64,000 bases of DNA. Source: Avichristensenella sp031549905 (GTDB lineage Bacteria > Bacillota > Clostridia > Christensenellales > Aristaeellaceae). This document shows, one piece after another, positions 25,239 through 32,839 of the stretch; the first letter of the stretch is position 1, and each line of letters starts with the position of its first letter. Below the pieces are notes generated by a model. It was given only the letters and a program-made list of their open reading frames with translations. It had not been told where the DNA came from and did no database searches. The position numbers were made by a program, and so were the translations under genes. Where the stretch lies: positions 8,031-72,030 of the forward strand of contig JAVBPC010000076.1 of the NCBI GenBank assembly GCA_031549905.1, written 5' to 3'.

Positions 25239-27260
25239 CTATTCGCGATAATCGCTTACGATCTTCACATCCGGCAGATTTACCTTGAGCAGCGCGATCT
25301 CTTCAAGGGTCAGCGCATCGTTTTCCGACAGATCAACCCATTCAAGCGCGGTCAGCGCGTACAGCGGCGACAGGTCGGAAACCAGGCAATCCCGGAGGCT
25401 GAGGGTTTGCAGGTTCACCATGCCGGCAAGCGGGGTTAGGTCACTCACCTGCGCGTGATCCAGATAGAGCGTATCCAGCAGCGTCAGCTTCGCAATCGGC
25501 GTGATATCGGAAAGATCGAAGTTGTAGGAGGCATCCAGGCATGTGAGCGCCGTAAGTCCCGCGATCGGCGAAAGGGCGTCAATTTCGCAGTTGCGGATAT
25601 CAAGGTAGGTCAGCCCCGTCAGCGCGGAAAACGGCTCAAGGCTTTCAAGGCATATATCGGCCACTTCCAGGTAGCGCAGCGCGGGCATTTCAAGCAGCGG
25701 CGAGAAGTCCCGCAGCCCTATATTGTTTGATACGCCCAGCGATTTCAGGCGCGGAAGGCCGGCAAGCGGCGTCAGGTCTGTCACATAATTGAGCCACAGG
25801 TCCAGCGACTCCAAGGTTACAAGGCCGGAAAGCGGTGTAAGGTCCGTGATATCGTTGTCGCTCAGATCAAGCCATGTAAGCGCCGTAAGCCCAGCAAGCG
25901 GCTCAATTCCTTCATCGCCTAGCATGCAGTACGCCAGGTCCAGTTCGTCAACGTTCAGCGGGACCGCCATGGTTTCATCCCCGATCTGGATCGATACCGT
26001 TTCGCTATCGACAAAACCGCCGGGCGTGCCTTCCCATTTTGCGCTGCCATCCAATGGCACGGTGGTAAACTGCTGTTCCCCCGTCCACCAATCGGTGACC
26101 GAGTAAAACACCGCCGCGCCTTCCCCGACGCCGTAGGAGCCCAGATACTCCGCGGGGCCGGCATCCAGCCTGTACAGCGGCGTGCCGTCATACGCGTGCA
26201 GCACAAGCTCCGCGCGCTCAAGATCATGCGGTTCAAAGGAGGCGTCGTGATACCACACGGCCAGCCCGTAGGGCGTGGCGAAATACAGGTCGGAATCGAT
26301 GGAAAGCGGCGCGTGTCCGCCCTTTTCGGCATCAAATCCGTATAGCGCGCCGAACAGGATGCGCGGCCAATCCATATCCGAAAAGGGCAGCGTAAACCCG
26401 TCATCCAGGTTTTGGTAGACGATGTGCGGCCCCTGTGAAACCAGCCCGCGCACGCCGCATTCGGTCAGCTTTTCAAGGCCGGTGCCATCCAGGTTTACGC
26501 GGTAAAGCCTGGGGTACGAAAGATCAAGCATTTCGTTCTCATCGTCGCTCACGCAGCTTACAAAGGGTACATCGGCATAGGTTTTGACATCGTTCAGGTT
26601 CGCGAAATAGATCGCGCCGTCGTGGTATACAAACTCCGTTGCGGCGACGCCTTCTATTTCCTGTACGTCGCCGCCATCCATTTCGCAGGTGTACAGCGTG
26701 CCGGTCGGCCCGGAAAACAGCAGGCGGCCGCTGTCCGCCATGCGCAGGATCGGCCCCGCGTACGGCGCACGGTCCGCTGAAACGCGCGGCTCATCCGGCA
26801 CGCCCAGCCACATGGTTTCCATATAGTCTTCCCCAAAGAAGCGCACGCCGACGTCTTCCTCTTCTCCCCCAAAGCCCGCGCCGCTGATCAGGTACGCCCA
26901 GTCATCGCCATCGACAATCAGGTAATAGGGGGGCGTGTCCTCGTAATCTTCCCACTCATTATCCCATACCGCGTTGTCATACCAGGACCATCCGGTAGCG
27001 CATTCGACGATCATCCAGGGGTCAAGCGGAGATACGCACACCGCGCCGCGCCCGGTAAGCGCCAGCGAAGCGCCCAAAATATACGAGCTGGGGATGCCCT
27101 CCCCTTCCAGCGGCTGCCCCTCGCCAAGCCCTTGCGGGGTTTGCAGCCTGGAAATGCGCGGATTCCCCGCGGCGGGCGTTGCTTCCTGCGCAAAACCCTG
27201 GCAGGTGGCCAGCAGCAAAAAGGCGGCCAGGGCAATGCAAGTCATCTTTCTCAAACGCAC
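25239..27260 (-). CDS. Secreted protein: DUF5050-like propeller followed by internalin-type leucine-rich repeats
   Basis: 673 residues from a GTG at 27260 with AAAGGAGG at 7 bases; the longer frame overlaps the next gene. A signal peptide (KMTCIALAAFLLLATCQGFA) is followed by a beta-propeller-like region of about 450 residues. It shares blocks with the protein encoded at 30152-31330 (SYPRLYRVNLDGTGLEKLTE, CGVRGLVSQGPHIVYQN, TPYGLAVW). From about 440 to the end there are some nine 21-22-residue internalin-type LRRs with the pattern LTxLxxLDLSxNxITDLTPLxG. Such repeats bind proteins. It is the last gene of an operon of exported proteins. No sortase or S-layer anchor is visible, so it should be released or loosely attached. 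The ligand is unknown. Confidence 0.85.
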   Translation of the reverse strand: MRLRKMTCIALAAFLLLATCQGFAQEATPAAGNPRISRLQTPQGLGEGQPLEGEGIPSSYILGASLALTGRGAVCVSPLDPWMIVECATGWSWYDNAVWDNEWEDYEDTPPYYLIVDGDDWAYLISGAGFGGEEEDVGVRFFGEDYMETMWLGVPDEPRVSADRAPYAGPILRMADSGRLLFSGPTGTLYTCEMDGGDVQEIEGVAATEFVYHDGAIYFANLNDVKTYADVPFVSCVSDDENEMLDLSYPRLYRVNLDGTGLEKLTECGVRGLVSQGPHIVYQNLDDGFTLPFSDMDWPRILFGALYGFDAEKGGHAPLSIDSDLYFATPYGLAVWYHDASFEPHDLERAELVLHAYDGTPLYRLDAGPAEYLGSYGVGEGAAVFYSVTDWWTGEQQFTTVPLDGSAKWEGTPGGFVDSETVSIQIGDETMAVPLNVDELDLAYCMLGDEGIEPLAGLTALTWLDLSDNDITDLTPLSGLVTLESLDLWLNYVTDLTPLAGLPRLKSLGVSNNIGLRDFSPLLEMPALRYLEVADICLESLEPFSALTGLTYLDIRNCEIDALSPIAGLTALTCLDASYNFDLSDITPIAKLTLLDTLYLDHAQVSDLTPLAGMVNLQTLSLRDCLVSDLSPLYALTALEWVDLSENDALTLEEIALLKVNLPDVKIVSDYRE

Positions 27261-27273
27261 TTGTGATCCTCCT

Positions 27274-28221
27274 TTACAGACCTGGGTCAGGCAGCGCTCT
27301 TTGCAGGGCATCAAACCCGGTGATTTCATACAGCCCCATCCAGGCATCCAGCAGCATGCCATCCTGGAATTCAAAGCCCGAGATGACCGTGCCATCCGCC
27401 AATGTAAAATAGTAGTTCAGGTAGTCGTCGGTATGGCCGTTTTTCACGTTTTCTTCCAGTACGGAGATATTGCAAAGCGCGTCAAACACTGCCTGAATCG
27501 TCGCGGGGTCCGTGCTGGTGACGGGTTCTCCGCTCCCTTCGCCGTCATGGCGCACGGATACGGAAACCGGAAAGTTTGTTTTGATGTTATCGACAAACCA
27601 TGAAACCGTCAGGTCATCAAGGAACCAGAACAGCGGCACGCCCCCTTCCACGACAGAAAAGGTATACACCGCGTTGTATGAATCGCCCAGGTTGATCACC
27701 CGCGTGCCGGGAATGATGGGGTCCTCAAACATGCGGGCGCGAATGTTTTTCAGGGAGAAATCCTCCACCGTGCCGTCGCTGCGCACCGCGTATTCGCCGA
27801 TCAGCCCGGAGAACCCGGCGTACGGTACATCCCCGTAGTTCAGCGCGTCGTCTATCGCGGAAAAGGAGACCACGCACGCCACATCTTTGTAGTAATCCTG
27901 CCAGATTCGGCGCTGCACGGCCCCCGCGTTCTTGGGCTCATCGCCGATCAGGTACACGGTGGTCTGCACAATTTGCAGGTAGCAAATGCGCGACAGGGGG
28001 CCCGCGTCAGGGTCATCCGGCCCGCGCGAACAGGCATCCAGCAGGCTTTGCAGCGCAAGGTCGGCATACTGGGTGACCAGCGCCCGGGCCTGCGCATCGA
28101 GGGTGTCAATCGCCTCGCCGAACGCGCCCGGCAGCACATGCCCGGATTCAGCCGCCCGCGCCGGGGCGCACAGGGCAAGCGCCAGCGCGCAAAGAACCAA
28201 AAGGGGACTCGATTTTCTCAT
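27274..28221 (-). CDS. Secreted protein of unknown function
   Basis: 315 residues from the ATG at 28221 (AGGAGGT at 8 bases). A signal peptide (RKSSPLLVLCALALALCAPARAA) precedes an acidic mature protein with no membrane helix. Around 95-200 it has strand-rich sequence with VYLIGDEPKNAGAVQRR and DVACVVSFSAIDDALNYGD. The last 120 residues contain DDLTVSWFVDNI, VSVRHDGEGSGEPVTSTDPA and LADGTVISGFEFQDGML, a pattern often seen in small Clostridial exported modules. I do not recognise a family. It lies 13 bases from the LRR gene and 29 bases after the serpin gene. Confidence 0.75.
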   Translation of the reverse strand: MRKSSPLLVLCALALALCAPARAAESGHVLPGAFGEAIDTLDAQARALVTQYADLALQSLLDACSRGPDDPDAGPLSRICYLQIVQTTVYLIGDEPKNAGAVQRRIWQDYYKDVACVVSFSAIDDALNYGDVPYAGFSGLIGEYAVRSDGTVEDFSLKNIRARMFEDPIIPGTRVINLGDSYNAVYTFSVVEGGVPLFWFLDDLTVSWFVDNIKTNFPVSVSVRHDGEGSGEPVTSTDPATIQAVFDALCNISVLEENVKNGHTDDYLNYYFTLADGTVISGFEFQDGMLLDAWMGLYEITGFDALQRALPDPGL

Positions 28222-28250
28222 GTAACGCACCTCCTGTTTGCCATGAAGCA

Positions 28251-30116
28251 TCATGCCGAATATACATCCCAGCGAATTTGCGTGATCATGCCGCCGCGTA
28301 TCTCGAAACTGACCCAGCACGCCTGCTGATAGCTGTTGGAAACGTTATAGTCCACGGTGACAAGCTCTCCGGCGATGAATGTTGCGCTGCCAAACCGCTG
28401 AAACGCGCCGTCGCTTTCTTGATACAGATAGATTTCGTCGTTTTGCACATCAAGTGCTTCCCCGGCGCGGTCGTTTTGGAATGCGGCCAGCAGCGTTTCC
28501 AGGGAATCGCCGACACGGATGCCGCGCGGCCCGGCGAGCGCATCGGTATCGATGCGGATTGTGATGCCGGAAAAGGTGTCCCCCGCCTTGGCAAGCGCCA
28601 CATCGCCAAACGGGTAGGTTAGCGCGACGGTGTAATCGTCCTCATCCACGCGAATCGGCTGGCCAAAGTTTGCGGTGACGACCTCCAGGCCGGGAAAGCG
28701 GAAATCCTGTTCGCCCGCGTTATCGGTGGCAATCTGAAAGTGCGGAAAGTACTGGAAATCTGAAAGCGCAAGCGGCTGCGCGCTTTGCGTCGCTTCTCCG
28801 GCCGGCGCACCGGGGTCAAGCACCACGCCGACAAATAGCGGGATTCCCTCAGCCGCGATACAGAAGAAGAACGGCCGGTTCACGATGAATCGGATCGGCT
28901 CCTCTTCCTTCTGGCCCGGCGCGGCCATCGCTTCGCCAAACAGCTGCGTGAGCGCTGCGGCCTCGATGCCGGTTTTATCCACCGTGATGTGGGTATCCTG
29001 CCGCGCGGCGGTAAGGTACACCGGCCCATCCGCAAGGCCGGAAAAGTCGGCGGCCGCTGGCGAAAAGGCCGCCCGGACGCCAAGCGCGTACAATGCCGTT
29101 TCCAGACCAAACGCCGTATCAAAGGCGAACTGGGGGAACTCCGCGTGCAGCTTCCGCAAATAGCCGGTACCGGGACTGATAAGCTCCTGCGCACCCCCTT
29201 GCCGTGTCAGCAGCGGCAGAAGGCCGGTATCCTCATCTGGCAGCACAATCGTCATGTCAAGGCCGCCTTCCAGCGGCAGGCGTGCCCATGCGTATCCATC
29301 CCCAAGGCCGTATGGCGCGGTAAGATCGGTGCGCAGGAAATCGGTTTCGATCTCACGCCCGCTTAAAAGGGTGAATGTGCGGCGTGCGGAAAAGACCGGC
29401 TTTAGCCACGGCGTTTTGAGGTACACCGTGTTAAAGATCGCAAGCCGCTGATCTTCCTTTGTGGTGATCGGCGGGTTCAGCAGTCCGCGCGTTTTTTCCG
29501 CCACCCAGTGCGACATGTGGCCGGCGGTCGCCGCGTCGCCAAAGTCCGCGCGGTACAGCTCGCCGTACTGCGCCGCCGCGGTGTCAAGGAACGCCGCGTT
29601 GTAACTGTAGCCCGCGTGCAGCCACACGGCGTGGGCGATGATCAGCGCGCAGTCCTGATCACCCAGGTGGATGTTGCGGTATAGCGCGCCAGCCATTCCC
29701 GCCGGGTTCGCACCGGCCGCCACCGCATCCGTCAGGCCAAGCGCGGCGTACAGTTCCGCCTGCGCCGCACCGCGTGTGCCGCCTGCCGCCAGCAGCAGCG
29801 CGTAGTACAGGCTAAGCGGCGAGTAGCACAGGTTCTTGCTGGGCGTGCCAAGCAGCGCCGCCGTAGATTCGCCTGTGAAGCGCATGATCCCGGCGAGCAG
29901 CTCGCCCGCGATCGGATTCTCCGCCTTTTGCGCGCGAAACGCGATGTAATCGCCGGTTGAGGCGGCCACCGGCGCATCCGGCAGGAATACCGCTTCCGGC
30001 CCGGCGGCGAAGGCGCTGCTGACGCCGCAAAGCATCAGCGCCGGCAGCGCTGCGGAGGAAGCCAGCAGGCACACGGCCATCGCCAGCGGCAAAAGGCTTC
30101 TTTTCATGGTTTTCAT
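28251..30116 (-). CDS. Secreted serpin (protease inhibitor) with a C-terminal extension
   Basis: 621 residues from the ATG at 30116 (GGAGG at 7 bases). After a signal peptide, residues about 75-440 are a serpin: NLCYSPLSLYYALLLAAGGT near 95, AIFNTVYLKTPWLKPVF near 226, LPLEGGLDMTIVLPDED, and the shutter/hinge VDKTGIEAAALT near 380. FIVNRPFFFCI and GIPLFVGVVLDP close the fold. Inhibitory serpins need small residues in the hinge; G-I-E-A-A-A-L-T fits. Counting from that Gly as P15 puts P1 at Met in EAMAAP, but the loop length makes this uncertain. About 180 further residues form an extra strand-rich domain (SDFQYFPHFQIATD, GPRGIRVGDSLETLL). It should trap a serine protease outside the cell, perhaps a host or competitor enzyme. 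Confidence 0.9.
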   Translation of the reverse strand: MKTMKRSLLPLAMAVCLLASSAALPALMLCGVSSAFAAGPEAVFLPDAPVAASTGDYIAFRAQKAENPIAGELLAGIMRFTGESTAALLGTPSKNLCYSPLSLYYALLLAAGGTRGAAQAELYAALGLTDAVAAGANPAGMAGALYRNIHLGDQDCALIIAHAVWLHAGYSYNAAFLDTAAAQYGELYRADFGDAATAGHMSHWVAEKTRGLLNPPITTKEDQRLAIFNTVYLKTPWLKPVFSARRTFTLLSGREIETDFLRTDLTAPYGLGDGYAWARLPLEGGLDMTIVLPDEDTGLLPLLTRQGGAQELISPGTGYLRKLHAEFPQFAFDTAFGLETALYALGVRAAFSPAAADFSGLADGPVYLTAARQDTHITVDKTGIEAAALTQLFGEAMAAPGQKEEEPIRFIVNRPFFFCIAAEGIPLFVGVVLDPGAPAGEATQSAQPLALSDFQYFPHFQIATDNAGEQDFRFPGLEVVTANFGQPIRVDEDDYTVALTYPFGDVALAKAGDTFSGITIRIDTDALAGPRGIRVGDSLETLLAAFQNDRAGEALDVQNDEIYLYQESDGAFQRFGSATFIAGELVTVDYNVSNSYQQACWVSFEIRGGMITQIRWDVYSA

Positions 30117-30151
30117 GCGGAAACCTCCATTCTTGCGGTCGGTGGCGGCTG

Positions 30152-31330
30152 TTACCAGTTCGTATCGCTGCCATCCAGCGGGATCGCGAAGAACTCGAAC
30201 ACACCTTCCTCGTAGTCGTGCGAAATCACCCAGATGCCGTCATTCGTCACAAAATACGGCAGTGCGTACCAGTACAGAGAACCCGCGTCCAGCCGGTACA
30301 GCGGCTTTCCATTTTGGTAGTCATGCAGCACCAGCGCAAAGCCCGGGCAGTTTTCCTCATCCGTGATTTCGGGCAGCCAGGCCGCCAGCCCATAAGGCGT
30401 GGGCATATACAGCGGGCTGTCAATCCCCAGCGTGCGGAGCGCGCCGGTCTGGGCATTGTAGCACCATACCGTGCCCAGCAGGTCTTCTTCTTCCGATCCG
30501 GGCAGCACGAACAGGTCATCCATGTTCTGGTACAGGATGTACGGCCCCTTAGATACAAGCCCGCGCACGCCGCAATCGGTAAGCCTTTCCACATGCGTGC
30601 CATCCAGGCGCATGCGGTACAGGCGCGGGTACGCGGCGTCGATGGTTGCGTCGTCTTCCTCGATGTACACATCCAGGTACCGCGCCAGGTCGCTCAGGTT
30701 TGTAAAATAGATGTTTTGGTTGTGGTACACGAACTGTTCCGCGGGGATATCCGATACCCGGCGCGGTGCCGATCCGTCGGCGTTTACGATGGTAATGTGC
30801 CTTTCGCCGTCCAGCACCAGCAGCCGCCCGTCGCTAAGGCGAAGCAGGGGGCCGACGGCCGGTTCGCGGCCAAGCTCCCCCAGACCCAGCGGGATGCGGG
30901 TTGCCGCGCCGTCCGTACCTACCACCACCAGCTCGATCGCCTGCCCGTATTCGGGTCCGCCAACCATGTAGGCGACGCCGTATTGATCCGCGATAACGCC
31001 GGATACATACGTTTCCTCCAGATATTCGGCCTGGGTGCGCAGCGCGCCGTTTTCCTGAACCAGCACGCGCACCCCGTGGGTTGATCCCGAAACGGCGGCA
31101 AACGCCAGCGTATCCTCCCATATGACCAGATCGGCCCCGGCGGAATAATCGGCAGGCACGGCCTCGGGCAGCGAATGAAACCCGCTGGGGATGTCAATCC
31201 GCGTAAAAGCGACCAACCGCGGAGTGATGCCGTTCCCTTCCGCGCCCCCAAGCGCAGCAGGGGAGAGACAAAGCGCGGCCAGCAGCAGAACCAGCACTGT
31301 GCGGCAGAGGGTGTTTGCCGTTCGCTTCAT
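30152..31330 (-). CDS. Secreted DUF5050-like beta-propeller protein
   Basis: 392 residues from the ATG at 31330 (AAAGGAGG at 7 bases). It has a signal peptide (RTVLVLLLAALCLSPAALGG) and a repeated strand-turn pattern of a propeller (LLRLSDGRLLVLDG, FVYHNQNIYFTNLSDLARY, YPRLYRMRLDGTHVERLTD, GVRGLVSKGPYILYQN). These blocks closely match the N-terminal half of the LRR protein encoded at 25239-27260, so the two share a domain. It is the first gene of a four-gene transcription unit with its own promoter box. Role unknown; extracellular ligand binding is likely. Confidence 0.8.
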   Translation of the reverse strand: MKRTANTLCRTVLVLLLAALCLSPAALGGAEGNGITPRLVAFTRIDIPSGFHSLPEAVPADYSAGADLVIWEDTLAFAAVSGSTHGVRVLVQENGALRTQAEYLEETYVSGVIADQYGVAYMVGGPEYGQAIELVVVGTDGAATRIPLGLGELGREPAVGPLLRLSDGRLLVLDGERHITIVNADGSAPRRVSDIPAEQFVYHNQNIYFTNLSDLARYLDVYIEEDDATIDAAYPRLYRMRLDGTHVERLTDCGVRGLVSKGPYILYQNMDDLFVLPGSEEEDLLGTVWCYNAQTGALRTLGIDSPLYMPTPYGLAAWLPEITDEENCPGFALVLHDYQNGKPLYRLDAGSLYWYALPYFVTNDGIWVISHDYEEGVFEFFAIPLDGSDTNW

Positions 31331-31372
31331 ATGGGTTCCTCCTTTTCGTTTCGCGGCATGTTGTATATCGCC

Positions 31373-31420
31373 ATCGTAGGGTGTTTTTGCCCGATTGCCT
31401 AGCTGCTAAAGTGCACAGGT
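31373..31420 (-). promoter_or_regulatory. Promoter with LuxR-type box A, for the serpin/LRR unit
   Basis: A 20-base box at 31401-31420 (+ strand AGCTGCTAAAGTGCACAGGT) recurs at 35591-35610 with one mismatch. On the - strand it is followed, 22 bases on, by a -10-like TACGAT (31373-31378); the region near -35 reads TAGGCAA and is far from consensus, as in activator-dependent promoters. The spacing from box to -10 is identical in both copies. Confidence 0.6.
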
Positions 31421-31432
31421 CATTATGAAAAA

Positions 31433-31456
31433 GACCCTGTGAAAACACACAGGGTC
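31433..31456 (-). terminator. Terminator of the LuxR/TPR/DUF3298 unit
   Basis: GACCCTGTG (31433-31441) pairs perfectly with CACAGGGTC (31448-31456); on the - strand CTTTTTC follows. It is downstream of the DUF3298 gene and directly upstream of the promoter box of the next unit. A near copy occurs at 35623-35644. Confidence 0.85.
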
Positions 31457-31501
31457 GCCGTTTTGCGGAAAAATAATGCATCCGCCACCATGCGTAGCGG
31501 G

Positions 31502-32248
31502 CTATCCCCGTTCCGTGACGCCAATCCAGAAGCCATCGATAAACTGCCCGGTCAGGCGATCATACGGAATCAGCAGTTCAAACGCGCCCGCCGCCACCGG
31601 CCCGATTTCACCCTCATTGTAGAACACCAATAGTCCCTGCTCTGTCAGCAACCCCTGTTCCAGCGGCCAGGCGGCCATGTATTCCGGGGCTTCATCAAAG
31701 AAGAAGTAATCCGACGATGCCATGGACTGAAGCAGCGCACCCACCACGATTTTCTGGAACGCGGCCGGGTCTTTCACCAGCACCCCCAGCGAAACCGGAA
31801 GGCCGGTGGCAAGGTCGTAATGCTGCGCGGCCGTCTCATCCCATGGGTGAGGGCCACCGGCATAGAACGAAAAGTCATACCGTACGGCGAGCAGCGCGCC
31901 GGTGTTCAGCACGATGTCGGCGTGGGCATCTACACCGTAATGCTCGATAGCGGCAAAGGCATCAGGCTGATACAGGTAATCTGAAAGCGCATAGTTGCAC
32001 GCAACGTCAAAGCCGCCCTCCGCCTGGATGAAGGTGCGGATTCCCGCATTGACCGATTCGTGCGCTTCCTCATTCAGCCTGCCTATCTGCGGGAAATCCG
32101 CGCGCAGTTCCGCCAGCGTTACGCCATCCATGGTATAGGTTTGGTGCAATTCGCCGCGCCAAACCCCCGTTTCCGACGCAAGCGCGCCGGTGCCCACGCA
32201 TACCGCGCACAGCATGCACAGCAGAATCGCCAACTCTCGCTTTTTCAT
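31502..32248 (-). CDS. Secreted DUF3298/RsiV-like protein
   Basis: 248 residues from the ATG at 32248 (AAAGGGGG upstream). A signal peptide (RELAILLCMLCAVCVGTGALA) is followed by a region resembling the extracellular part of RsiV and DUF4163/DUF3298 proteins: SFYAGGPHPWDETAAQHYDL near 126, TGLPVSLGVLVKD, and the closing LLIPYDRLTGQF. In RsiV this fold binds lysozyme; whether this protein does is unknown, and the cytoplasmic anti-sigma part of RsiV is absent. It is the last gene before the terminator at 31433. Confidence 0.8.
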   Translation of the reverse strand: MKKRELAILLCMLCAVCVGTGALASETGVWRGELHQTYTMDGVTLAELRADFPQIGRLNEEAHESVNAGIRTFIQAEGGFDVACNYALSDYLYQPDAFAAIEHYGVDAHADIVLNTGALLAVRYDFSFYAGGPHPWDETAAQHYDLATGLPVSLGVLVKDPAAFQKIVVGALLQSMASSDYFFFDEAPEYMAAWPLEQGLLTEQGLLVFYNEGEIGPVAAGAFELLIPYDRLTGQFIDGFWIGVTERG

Positions 32249-32263
32249 GCCGGTTTCCCCCTT

Positions 32264-32815
32264 TTAGCTGCCAATAGCATCCATAAGCTTTTGTAGCACA
32301 TCCGCCGGGATATTGTCAACTATCATCTGATCGAAGCATTCGCGGCAAACCGCGCCCGCATCGTTGTTGGCGGAGATCCCGATCACCATGCTCAGCGTGC
32401 CGTCCGCGGCGGTGTAAGCGTAGACCGTGTAGATGTTGGGCACGCCGGCCGCCATCACGCCGCAGGAGGCAATCAGGTAGAGGTTGCCGTCATCATCCGT
32501 GGCCTTGGCAAACAGCAGCATTTGAAGGTCTGTCAGCGTGCCGCCGCCCCAGTCCTCTACCCATGCCTGAATGACCTCGGCAGAGAAACCTTCAACCATC
32601 TCTTTCGTCACCGGATAATCGGTGGGCGCGACATAGATGATGCCGCTTTCATCCGGCGCGGCGAACACAGCGTTGTCGGTATCTGCCTGCACCCAACCCT
32701 CCGGCAGGGTGATGTGTAGCCTGAGCGCCTCATCGGCAAAGGTCAGGGGTTCGGCGCCGGCCGCCATGGACAGGCACAGGATCATCAGCAGCAAGGCAAT
32801 CAGCAGTTTACGCAT
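32264..32815 (-). CDS. Small secreted protein of unknown function
   Basis: 183 residues with signal peptide (RKLLIALLLMILCLSMAAGA) and GAGGAGG upstream. The mature part begins LRLHITLPEGWVQADTDNAV, a pattern shared with PsbP/DUF1795-like exported proteins in Firmicutes, and ends with VDNIPADVLQKLMDAIG. No catalytic motif is seen. It sits 15 bases before the DUF3298 gene and 24 bases after the TPR gene. Confidence 0.7.
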   Translation of the reverse strand: MRKLLIALLLMILCLSMAAGAEPLTFADEALRLHITLPEGWVQADTDNAVFAAPDESGIIYVAPTDYPVTKEMVEGFSAEVIQAWVEDWGGGTLTDLQMLLFAKATDDDGNLYLIASCGVMAAGVPNIYTVYAYTAADGTLSMVIGISANNDAGAVCRECFDQMIVDNIPADVLQKLMDAIGS

Positions 32816-32839
32816 AGGGGTTCCTCCTCTTTAATGTTG

